Position numbers and translations under genes: made by a program. Below the pieces are notes generated by a model. The model made no database searches. It was not told the DNA's origin and saw nothing but the letters and a program-made list of their open reading frames with translations. 52,306 nucleotides of DNA from NCBI GenBank assembly GCA_028820505.1, contig JAPPIT010000190.1, positions 1 to 52,306 on the forward strand. The letters run 5' to 3'. Source of the DNA: Defluviicoccus sp. GTDB taxonomy: Bacteria; Pseudomonadota; Alphaproteobacteria; MPNO01. Shown piece by piece: positions 23,922-31,147 of the stretch (positions within the stretch are counted from its first letter, which is position 1; each line of letters opens with the position of its first letter).

Positions 23922-25223
23922 TCAGTTGTAGAGCACGCCCGGCAGCCAGAGCGCGAGCTGCGGGAAGAGAAGCAGAAGCGCGATCAGCACCGCGTCCGCC
24001 GCCAGGAACGGAACGATGCCCCGGAACACCGTGCCGAGCGCGATGTCGGGCAGCTGCGCCCTTATGACGAAGATGTTGAGGCCGACCGGCGGGGTGATCA
24101 GCCCGACCTCGACGACCACCACCATCAGGATTCCGTACCACACGGAGTCGTAGCCGAGCGCCGTCACGACCGGCAAGAAGACCGGGACGGTCACCAGGAT
24201 GATCGCCACCGCGTCGAGGACGCAGCCGAGGATGATGTAGAACACCAGGATGATCATGATCACCGCCCAGGGGGCGAGCTCGAAGAACTCGATGAGCTCG
24301 ACCAGCGCGACGGGCAAGCGCGTCTGGACGATGAAATAGGCGAAGATCCACGCGCCGGTGATGATGAACAGCAGCATCCCGGTGGTCCGCAGGGTCTCGT
24401 CCAGCGATGCGACGAAGTCCCTCCACGAAAAATCGCTCGTCGCGAACGCGATGACGATGGCCGCGAAGGAGGCCACCCCGGCCGCCTCCGTCGGGCTGAA
24501 CCATCCGGTGTAAATCCCGCCCACCGCGAGGCCGAACAGGACGGCGAGCTTCCACATCGCGGCCGCGGCGCGCCACCGCTCCCGCCAGTCGAGCCGCGGC
24601 CCGGCGGGCGCCCATTCCGGCCGGATCCTGGCGATCACCCAGATCACGACCATGAAGAGCAGCGCGAGCAGGACGCCCGGGATCATGCCGGCGGCGAACA
24701 GGGCAGGCACCGACTCCTCGGCGGCGAGCGCGTAGATCACCATGATCACCGACGGCGGGATCAGGATGCCGAGCGTGCCCCCCACCGCGACCGAGCCCGT
24801 CGCCAGGCGCTCGTCGTAGCCGTAGCGCCGCATCTCCGGCACCGCGATCTGGGTAAACGTCGCCGCCGTGGCGAGCGACGATCCGCTGATCGCCGAGAAG
24901 CCCGCGCAGGCGCCGATGGTCGCCATCGGGAGCGCGCCCCGACGCCCCGCGAACAGCGCGTTGGCCGCGACGAACAGCTCCTGCGACATGCCGGACCGGG
25001 TCGCCACCGCGCCCATCAGGATGAACAGCGGCAGCACCGAGAACGCGTATTGGGTGAGCGAATAGGGAGTCTCGCCGAAAACGATGAAGGCGCGTTCCCA
25101 GCCGTCGATCGCGGCGTAGCCCGCGAGGCCCACCAGCCCCATCGCAGCGCCCAACGGCACTCGGAGAAGGGTCAGGAGGACCAGGGCGACGATGCCGATC
25201 CCGCCGATTTCCTGGGGGGTCAT
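23922..25223 (-). CDS. dctM: TRAP transporter large permease (DctM type)
   Basis: 433 aa, twelve or more hydrophobic segments. It carries DctM signatures FSVLPLFILMGAVATRSGMS, FSAISGSSLATAATFTQIAV, GTLGILIPPSVIMVIYALAA and VGLITPPVGLNIFVIRAQLP. It imports a carboxylate-type solute with sodium or proton gradient. Overlaps dctQ by 4 nt. Confidence 0.95.
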   Translation of the reverse strand: MTPQEIGGIGIVALVLLTLLRVPLGAAMGLVGLAGYAAIDGWERAFIVFGETPYSLTQYAFSVLPLFILMGAVATRSGMSQELFVAANALFAGRRGALPMATIGACAGFSAISGSSLATAATFTQIAVPEMRRYGYDERLATGSVAVGGTLGILIPPSVIMVIYALAAEESVPALFAAGMIPGVLLALLFMVVIWVIARIRPEWAPAGPRLDWRERWRAAAAMWKLAVLFGLAVGGIYTGWFSPTEAAGVASFAAIVIAFATSDFSWRDFVASLDETLRTTGMLLFIITGAWIFAYFIVQTRLPVALVELIEFFELAPWAVIMIILVFYIILGCVLDAVAIILVTVPVFLPVVTALGYDSVWYGILMVVVVEVGLITPPVGLNIFVIRAQLPDIALGTVFRGIVPFLAADAVLIALLLLFPQLALWLPGVLYN

Positions 25224-25705
25224 TCGGCGCGCCGGAGCACTGAGGAAACCTCGCGCAGGAACATCACCAGCACCGCGACCGCCGCGAACGCGAAGGCGGC
25301 GAGCACCAGCGAGGCCTTCCAGATCAGCGGCAGATGAAGGTCGATGGTGACGTCGTTGAACTCGATGAACTCGCGCGCCGGCTGGGTCATGTGCCAGGTG
25401 AGCAGGGCGACAAAGACCAGCGCGACGAACGTCCCGATCAGCTTGAGCCAGCGGACGACGCGTTCCGGCACGACTTGGTCGATAAGCTCGATGGTGATGT
25501 GCTGGTCGCGGAGGAAGACCTCGGGTATGGCGAGGAACGCCGCCGCCGCGAGAAACAGCTCGATGATCTCATAGGTGCCGAAGATCGGCGCGTTGAAGCC
25601 CGAGCGCAGTCCCACGTCGATGACGTTGAGCGCCATCATGGCGAGCAAAAAGATCGCGGCGACGCGGGTGAGAAGTCGCGCCGCCGCGAGAGCGAGGCCG
25701 TGCAT
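25220..25705 (-). CDS. dctQ: TRAP transporter small permease (DctQ type)
   Basis: 161 aa with four membrane helices: LLTRVAAIFLLAMMALNVID, FGTYEIIELFLAAAAFLAIP, WLKLIGTFVALVFVALLTWH and a last one near residue 130. The QHITIELIDQVVP segment is typical of DctQ. Between dctP (8-nt gap) and dctM (4-nt overlap). Confidence 0.93.
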   Translation of the reverse strand: MHGLALAAARLLTRVAAIFLLAMMALNVIDVGLRSGFNAPIFGTYEIIELFLAAAAFLAIPEVFLRDQHITIELIDQVVPERVVRWLKLIGTFVALVFVALLTWHMTQPAREFIEFNDVTIDLHLPLIWKASLVLAAFAFAAVAVLVMFLREVSSVLRRAE

Positions 25706-25713
25706 CGGCCGGG

Positions 25714-26757
25714 TTACATCGCCGAGTACTTGGCCGACAGCGCCTTCAGCTCGTCATACACCTTGCGCGCCGGCAGACCCTTCTTCTCGAGCGCCGCGAT
25801 GCGCTGGTCCATGATCTTCTCGCCGAGCGCGCGCATCTCCTTGTCGGCGGCGGCGGGGAGCGCGACGCGGTTGAGCTTGAGGCCGTTCATGTACTTGGTG
25901 AACACCGGCGGATCGCCGCCCCAGGCGTAGGTCGCCATGGCGACGCCCGCCTCCTTGGTCCCCATCGCGTCGACCATGGGCTTCAGATCGTTCGGCAGCT
26001 TGTCATAGGCCTTGGGGTTCATCGCGAGCCCGAAGCTGATGACCGAGACGAACATCGGCGTGTAGTGCTGGACGAGCCCGCCCAGCTTGAACGCGAAGAT
26101 GCCCATCGGGTCGGTCACGACGCCGTCGATGGTGCCCTTCTGCAGCGACTCGGCCATGTGGGTCGCCGGCATCCCGATCGGGGCCGCGCCGAGCGCCTTC
26201 ATCATCAGCACGTCGGTCGGGGTCGGCGCGCGGTAGCGCCGCCCGTTGAGGTCGGCGACGGACATGATCGGCTTCTTCGAGTCGTAAACGCCCGACGGGC
26301 GGTTGAAGACGATCCACATCCCCCTCGTGCCGGCCTTCTCGTGCTCGGCCTGGAAGTACTTGGGCAACAGGTCGCCGGCGACCTTGGCGCCCACCACGGC
26401 GCCCTTGGCGCCCGGCGGGAACAGGTAGGGCGCGTGCGTCAGCTCGGTCAGCGGGAACCGGCCGGGCGTCACGCCGTGCTGGAAGAACGCCATGTCCGCG
26501 ACGCCCTTCCTGGCGAGGTCGTAATGCCTGGGCATCGGCCCCATCGACGAGCCGAAGAACATCTGCAGCTCGAGCCGGCCCTTGGACTTCTCGGCGGCCT
26601 CCGCCTTGGCCTTCTTGAACCAGATCGAAGCGGTCGACGGCTCGGGCGAAAACAGGGCGATCTTGAGCGTATGCTTGGTCTGCGCCAAAGCGCTTCCCCC
26701 TGCCGCGAGAACGGCAGCGGCGGCGAGCGCGACGCCTTTGGTCAGGTGTTTCTGCAT
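25714..26757 (-). CDS. dctP: TRAP transporter substrate-binding protein (DctP/TAXI-like DctP)
   Basis: 347 aa with a signal peptide cleaved after AAGGSALA. Periplasmic binding domain of DctP type: FVSVISFGLAMNPKAYDKLP and GMPATHMAESLQKGTIDGVV. The conserved ligand-carboxylate Arg is probably in NGRRYRAP. Genes downstream (GFA, VOC) and upstream (amidohydrolase, cupin) suggest an aromatic or oxo-acid ligand (inference). The 217 nt before it (26758-26974) contain no gene; a small GAGGTACAGGGGACCTC hairpin at 26917-26933 may end the upstream gene's transcript. Confidence 0.93.
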   Translation of the reverse strand: MQKHLTKGVALAAAAVLAAGGSALAQTKHTLKIALFSPEPSTASIWFKKAKAEAAEKSKGRLELQMFFGSSMGPMPRHYDLARKGVADMAFFQHGVTPGRFPLTELTHAPYLFPPGAKGAVVGAKVAGDLLPKYFQAEHEKAGTRGMWIVFNRPSGVYDSKKPIMSVADLNGRRYRAPTPTDVLMMKALGAAPIGMPATHMAESLQKGTIDGVVTDPMGIFAFKLGGLVQHYTPMFVSVISFGLAMNPKAYDKLPNDLKPMVDAMGTKEAGVAMATYAWGGDPPVFTKYMNGLKLNRVALPAAADKEMRALGEKIMDQRIAALEKKGLPARKVYDELKALSAKYSAM

Positions 26758-26974
26758 CCTCGGCCCTCCCTTCCGTGAGGATGAAGCGAACGGGCCGCTG
26801 CGCGCGGCCCGCGGCGATGATCCTGAACCGTGGCGGCGCGCTTTGCAATGCCGCGCCGCAGGTCGACGAAATCGCTAAGCAACCCCTTCACACCGAAACG
26901 GCCAAAACGTTGTGAGAGGTACAGGGGACCTCTCGGGCGACGGCCGGCCGCGATCGTGCCCGGCCGAAAATGCC

Positions 26975-27988
26975 TCAGAGCCCGTCGAAATCCTCGTAGC
27001 TCATCGCGTTCGTGCGGGCGCTGCCGCCTCTCACGCGATGGAGCGAAAGGGTCCACCCGCCGCTGTCGGCGTCGTAGTCGATCCGATCCGCGAATTTTCC
27101 CGCGTTGCCGCGCTTCGAAAAGGAATCGCAGCCGCGGCTGAATTTCGAGCCCGTCGCGAACGCGATGTCGTAGGAGCCGAGCGGTATGCCCTTGAGCGCC
27201 GCGGTCCTGCCCTCGCCGACGAGAAAGGCGAGCGCGACCTTCCCTTCCCGGTTCACGAGCTTCACGTAGGCGTCCATTCCGGTGTCGTTGAGAACCCTGA
27301 TCGAGCCGACGCGGCCGGGCTCGATGCGCCCCCTGACGATCTCGTTGTGTCCGGCGCGCCGCCCCGCATGGCGTTCGCAGAAGTCGAAGCGCGCCTTTTC
27401 GCCCGATCCGGCCTGCACGAGTCCTTCGAGCACCCAGCCCGATTGCGGCACGCGCCATTCGACCTCGTACCACGGGCCTTGCGTCCGGCCGGTCCGGATG
27501 AGGTCGCCCCACCGCCGTATCCGGCCCAGCTCCTCGCCGGTGCTTTCCGGCGACGCGCGGACGGTCGCCGCCTCGACCCTGACGTGGACCCGCCGCCTCT
27601 CCCGTTCCGCTCTCGCCTGCCGGACGCGGGCGATCCCGTCGTCCCGGAGCGCTTTTCGCTTCTCCGGCGTGAGCTCGCTCTCCACCGCGGTCTTGTCCTT
27701 GACCCTGTAGGTCTTCTTCGAGCAGCGCTCCCGGTAGGCGCGCAGCCGGGCGTTGTGGCCGTCGACCTCCCAATGAGCCACGGCAGCGGTCTCCGCGCTG
27801 TCTCCTTCCAGCCGGACGGGCTCGAAGACGCACCACCGGAGCTCGGCGAGCGTCAGCGTGTCGTCCGCGTCGGGAACCGCTTCCTCCAATCCCGAGGCCG
27901 TTGCCGGTGCGGCCGCGAGGACGGCGAGGATGGCGGCCGCACCAAGGACCCGTTCCTTCGCGCCGCCGGGTCCGCCGGGAACGCCCAT
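26975..27988 (-). CDS. Exported SH3-domain protein of unknown function
   Basis: 337 aa. Start ATG 27988 shares one base with the upstream stop (TGATG); GTG 27991 is also possible. Signal peptide AAILAVLAAAPATASG. Region 40-130 has the LTLAELRWCVFEPVRLEGDS segment and RERCSKKTYR seen in other alphaproteobacterial envelope proteins. SH3-like domain about 135-195 (VRASPESTGEELGRIRRWGD). A C-terminal beta domain about 225-335 (IRVLNDTGMDAYVKLVNREG; GIPLGSYDIAFATG). No enzymatic motif. Expressed with the amidohydrolase. Confidence 0.8.
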   Translation of the reverse strand: MGVPGGPGGAKERVLGAAAILAVLAAAPATASGLEEAVPDADDTLTLAELRWCVFEPVRLEGDSAETAAVAHWEVDGHNARLRAYRERCSKKTYRVKDKTAVESELTPEKRKALRDDGIARVRQARAERERRRVHVRVEAATVRASPESTGEELGRIRRWGDLIRTGRTQGPWYEVEWRVPQSGWVLEGLVQAGSGEKARFDFCERHAGRRAGHNEIVRGRIEPGRVGSIRVLNDTGMDAYVKLVNREGKVALAFLVGEGRTAALKGIPLGSYDIAFATGSKFSRGCDSFSKRGNAGKFADRIDYDADSGGWTLSLHRVRGGSARTNAMSYEDFDGL

Positions 27989-28953
27989 CACAACCCGAGC
28001 AGGCGTTCGGCGTTGCCGTGCAGGATCTTCCTGCGGTCCTCGGTGGAGAACGGGATCCGCTCCATCCAGCCCGTCCCGTCCTTGTTCACGACGAAGGGAT
28101 AGTCGACGGAAAACAGGATCCGGTCGGTTCCCATCTCCATCGCGCTGCAGAGAAGTGCAGGGTCGGAGAAATTGCCGCTGGTGGTGATGTAGAAATGCTC
28201 GCGGAAGGTTTCCCGGAAGGAGTCCAGCGGGGTTTCCGTGCGCGACAGCGCCTGGTCGATCCGCCAGAGCAGGAAGGGCAGCCCCTCGCCGAGATGGCCG
28301 AGCACGATCCGGAGGTCCGGATAAGCGTCGAACACGCCGCTCAGCACCAGTCGGATGCCTTGGGTGGCGGTCTCCACGGTGAAGCCCCAGCCCGCGGTCA
28401 GCAGGCCGGGAAAGGTCTCGATGTAATCGGCGTAGTAGGCCTGAATCACGTCCTCGTGCGGGATCGAAGGGTGCATGTAGAGCGGCACGCCGAGCGCCGC
28501 CGCCCGCTCGAAGATCGGCCAGAAGCGCCTTTCGTCGAGGAACGCGCCGTTGGTCAGCCCATGCACCATGGCGCCCTTGAATCCGTGCTCGCCGACGCAG
28601 CGGTCGAGCTCGTCCGCCGCCGCTTCGGGGTCGGCGGTCGGCAGCGCCGCGAATCCCTGGAAACGGTCGGGACTGGCGGCGACGATCCCGGCCAGCCGGT
28701 CGTTGACCTCCCGCGCGACCGCGACCCCGGTCTCGGCGTCCAGCTTCTGGGTCGCCGGCGCGCCGTGGCTCAGCACCTGGACGTCGATCCCGCCCTCGTC
28801 CATCGCCTTCAGGCGGCCCTCCCCGACGTCGAGCAGGCGCTCCCTGATCGGCGGCGGCATCCGGTCGTCCCGCCCGGTGAACAGCCCCGACAAGGCGGGG
28901 TCGAAATAATGCTCCTCGATCGCGATGACCCGCGATCCGTCCGATGTCGCCAT
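27988..28953 (-). CDS. Amidohydrolase-2 family decarboxylase, gamma-resorcylate (2,6-dihydroxybenzoate) decarboxylase-like
   Basis: 321 aa, close in length and pattern to gamma-resorcylate decarboxylase. Metal-site residues line up: Glu13 and His15 (IEEHYF), His161 (YMHPSIP), His220 with Glu223 (GHLGEG) and Asp284 (SVDYPF). The motifs LLDVGEGRLKAMDEGGIDVQ, EHFYITTSGNF and DRILFSVDYPF are shared with that enzyme. Expected to be a divalent-metal, non-oxidative decarboxylase of a hydroxybenzoate or related acid; hydrolase activity is the alternative. Between cupin (22-nt gap) and SH3 gene. Confidence 0.87.
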   Translation of the reverse strand: MATSDGSRVIAIEEHYFDPALSGLFTGRDDRMPPPIRERLLDVGEGRLKAMDEGGIDVQVLSHGAPATQKLDAETGVAVAREVNDRLAGIVAASPDRFQGFAALPTADPEAAADELDRCVGEHGFKGAMVHGLTNGAFLDERRFWPIFERAAALGVPLYMHPSIPHEDVIQAYYADYIETFPGLLTAGWGFTVETATQGIRLVLSGVFDAYPDLRIVLGHLGEGLPFLLWRIDQALSRTETPLDSFRETFREHFYITTSGNFSDPALLCSAMEMGTDRILFSVDYPFVVNKDGTGWMERIPFSTEDRRKILHGNAERLLGL

Positions 28954-28975
28954 GCGTTACTCCGTCGAACGCGCG

Positions 28976-29377
28976 TTATTTCAGTTCCTGGCCCTCGAGA
29001 TCGCCGTCGAGGAACCTGTTGGGCTTGAGGAACATGCCGAGCACCAGCGCGCCGTTGGGCGCGACGGCCTCGTGGCGGTTGCCGGCCGGGCGCCAGACAT
29101 AGTTGCCCGCCGTCACCTCGCCCTCGTCGTCGAGGATGCTGCCTTCGAGCACGTAGGTCTGCTCGATCTCGACATGCTCGTGGAGCGGCAGCTTCGCGCC
29201 GGGCTGCCAGCGGAACAGCGCGGTCATCAGCCCGGTCTCGGGGTCCTCCAGCAGGATCTTCATCTCGACGCCCTCGCACTGCGTCGGCTTCCAGGGCAGG
29301 GAACCTACGTCGACGAAACGCGACGCAAGCGGGGAAAGCGCGTCCTGTTCCTTCAGCATCGGTGTCGCGGCGGCCAT
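28976..29377 (-). CDS. Cupin protein, ChrR-like
   Basis: 133 aa from ATG 29377 with a GGAGAA ribosome site. Double-stranded beta-helix metal motifs: HEHVEIEQTYVLEGSI (two His and one Glu) and the second-motif His in PAGNRHEAVAP. Similar to the cupin half of anti-sigma ChrR and to acetylacetone-cleaving-type cupins, but there is no zinc anti-sigma domain. Probable dioxygenase or sensor; unassigned. Confidence 0.87.
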   Translation of the reverse strand: MAAATPMLKEQDALSPLASRFVDVGSLPWKPTQCEGVEMKILLEDPETGLMTALFRWQPGAKLPLHEHVEIEQTYVLEGSILDDEGEVTAGNYVWRPAGNRHEAVAPNGALVLGMFLKPNRFLDGDLEGQELK

Positions 29378-29429
29378 GTCCGTTCTCCGTTCTCCGGTCC
29401 GGATCGACTTTAGCCGCCCCTCGGGAACC

Positions 29430-29960
29430 TCACAACACGGCGCGCGGCGCCCGACCCATGCCCAGAACGCCCCAGCCGGCGAGGAGGAGGGCGCCGCCCG
29501 CGGCCACCGCGCGAACCGTGTTCCAGAACTGCCACGGGTTCGAATAGGCCTGCCAGGCGTCGCGGGCACCGGCGGCATCCAGCGGAGTTTCCAGCGCGGC
29601 CAGCGTCTCGTTCAACGGCACGTTGATCGCCACGGTCGGTACCATGGCTCCGACAACGTACAGGAGGCCGGCCGAGGCAAAGAGAAGGGCGCCGCGGCGT
29701 TCCTCGACGTTCCAGGCCACCAGCGCGGCCGCCGCCAAAACCGCCGGCGTTCCGAAGAAGGCCGGCGCGAAGACCGGGTTGCGGACGCTCGCGTTCATCG
29801 CCTGCATGGCGGCAATCGCGACATTGGGGTCCGCCGCGTCGAGCCCCCACATGGTTGAGCAGACCCAAGCGTAGAAGAAGCCGAATATCGCGCCCGCGTG
29901 CAGAAGCGCCAGGATCGCCAGCGGCTGCAGAAGCCGCGCCCAAGGCACGGAGCTCACCAT
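29430..29960 (-). CDS. DUF1772 / anthrone oxygenase-like membrane protein
   Basis: 176 aa, four membrane helices. DUF1772 signatures: VPTVAINVPLNETLAAL and the end motif WQAYSNPWQFWNTVRAVA. ATG 29960 lies 7 nt inside the end of the preceding gene, showing translational coupling. Members include fungal anthrone oxygenases but most bacterial ones are uncharacterised. Confidence 0.85.
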   Translation of the reverse strand: MVSSVPWARLLQPLAILALLHAGAIFGFFYAWVCSTMWGLDAADPNVAIAAMQAMNASVRNPVFAPAFFGTPAVLAAAALVAWNVEERRGALLFASAGLLYVVGAMVPTVAINVPLNETLAALETPLDAAGARDAWQAYSNPWQFWNTVRAVAAGGALLLAGWGVLGMGRAPRAVL

Positions 29961-30358
29961 CCCGCGCTCCCTTGGCCCGACCGCATCGCGCCGACCGCCC
30001 GGATCAAGATCGCCGCGACCGCTCCCTGCGCCACGATCACCGCGGGCCAGATCCGCGGAAAAGCGGGGTCGAAGTATTTCTGCGGCCCGTAGGAGACCAG
30101 CGCTGACAGCGCGAACAGGAGCGCCATCCAAATGCCCCAACGGGCCCCGCGCGCGACCAGCAGATAGGCCGCGGTTCCGATCGCGAGCGACGCGGCGAGG
30201 AAGGGACCCAGCGCAAACGGCGCGACGTCGAGCGGCGGGTGCGGTTCCGTGCGCGTGAACATCGCCAGCAGCATCGCCGAGGTAAGCACCAGAAGGACCG
30301 CGACCGCCGCTGCGCTATAGCAATCCGTGGAAGCGTATCGACCGGTCCGATCGGTCAT
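29954..30358 (-). CDS. Small four-helix membrane protein
   Basis: 134 aa: AAAVAVLLVLTSAMLLAMFT, APFALGPFLAASLAIGTAAY, WGIWMALLFALSALVSYGP and WPAVIVAQGAVAAILIRAVG. AAGGAG is 7 nt before the ATG. First gene of the unit repressed (by inference) by the divergent TetR protein; overlaps the DUF1772 gene by 7 nt. Function unknown. Confidence 0.82.
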   Translation of the reverse strand: MTDRTGRYASTDCYSAAAVAVLLVLTSAMLLAMFTRTEPHPPLDVAPFALGPFLAASLAIGTAAYLLVARGARWGIWMALLFALSALVSYGPQKYFDPAFPRIWPAVIVAQGAVAAILIRAVGAMRSGQGSAGW

Positions 30359-30376
30359 CCGAAATCTCCTTGGTTA

Positions 30377-30398
30377 AACCGTACCAATCAGTACGGTT
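30377..30398. promoter_or_regulatory. TetR-type operator, site 1
   Basis: AACCGTAC-N6-GTACGGTT, 8-bp perfect arms, in the gap between two divergent genes. Same half-sites as site 2, 27 bp centre to centre. It abuts the ribosome site of the minus-strand gene. Confidence 0.85.
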
Positions 30399-30403
30399 GA
30401 CAA

Positions 30404-30425
30404 AACTGTACCGATCGGTACGGTT
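30404..30425. promoter_or_regulatory. TetR-type operator, site 2, near a TTGACA promoter box
   Basis: AACTGTACC-GATC-GGTACGGTT, near-perfect 22-bp palindrome with one arm mismatch. TTGACA (30397-30402) lies between the two sites and is a candidate -35 box for the tetR gene. TGTCAA on the other strand may serve the divergent operon. Confidence 0.85.
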
Positions 30426-30457
30426 ATGTCAACGGTTGGTTCTCGGGACGCCGCAGG

Positions 30458-31063
30458 ATGAAAGAACCCGACCGCGCGGGGAGGCGCGATCGCATTCTCG
30501 ACGTGGCCGTGGCCGCGCTGGCGGAATACGGGTACCGGGATACCACGATGCTCGAGGTGGCCCGTCGCGCCTCGGCTTCGAAGGAAACGCTATACGCCTG
30601 GTTCGGAAACAAGCCGGGGCTGTTCCAGGCGGTCATCGAGCGCAATGCCGAGGCCGTCCGGAACGTGGTCGACGGGCATCTCCACGGCGATGCGCCGGTC
30701 GAAGCGGTGCTCACCGATTTCGGCAATGCGCTCGCGGGTCTGCTGTTGGGCGAGAGCGCGGTGGCGATCAACCGCGCGGCGATTTCCGAGGCACGGACAG
30801 CCCCGATCCTCGCGCGCATACTGAGCGAATCGGGCCGCGAAGCCACGTTGCCCGTCTTCATCCGGTATCTCGAACGATGCCGGTCGCGGGGCGTGCTCGA
30901 TTTCGACGATCCCGAGGAGGCGGCCGAGACTTTTATCGGTCTGCTCCTCGGCGATGCGCAGGTGCGGCGTCTGCTGGGTGTAACGACAACGCCCACGAGC
31001 GCCCGGCTCCGGACCCGGGCGAAGCTTGCCAGCCGGAAGTTTCTGCTCCTCTATGGCGCCTGA
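30458..31063 (+). CDS. TetR-family transcriptional repressor
   Basis: 201 aa. HTH at about residues 8-55: RRDRILDVAVAALAEYGYRD, then TMLEVARRASASKETLYAWF and GNKPGLFQAVI. The ligand domain ends LLGDAQVRRLLGV, typical of the AcrR/TetR_C subgroup with C-terminal domain AefR-like. Divergent from the small membrane protein operon, with two operator palindromes in between, so autoregulation and control of the 30358-29430 genes are expected. Inducer unknown. Confidence 0.92.
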   Translation: MKEPDRAGRRDRILDVAVAALAEYGYRDTTMLEVARRASASKETLYAWFGNKPGLFQAVIERNAEAVRNVVDGHLHGDAPVEAVLTDFGNALAGLLLGESAVAINRAAISEARTAPILARILSESGREATLPVFIRYLERCRSRGVLDFDDPEEAAETFIGLLLGDAQVRRLLGVTTTPTSARLRTRAKLASRKFLLLYGA

Positions 31064-31147
31064 GAGGCCGAATGGCGCGGCCGGGGCGTTGACGCCCGGA
31101 CGTCAGTCGCAACCATGCCTCGGGACATCGACGGAAGCGGGCGCGTA

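Noticed and set aside
23358..25337. 659-codon open frame on the plus strand
   Set aside because: Complement of GFA and dctM genes; composition (Arg/Asp/His-rich) is that of antisense sequence.
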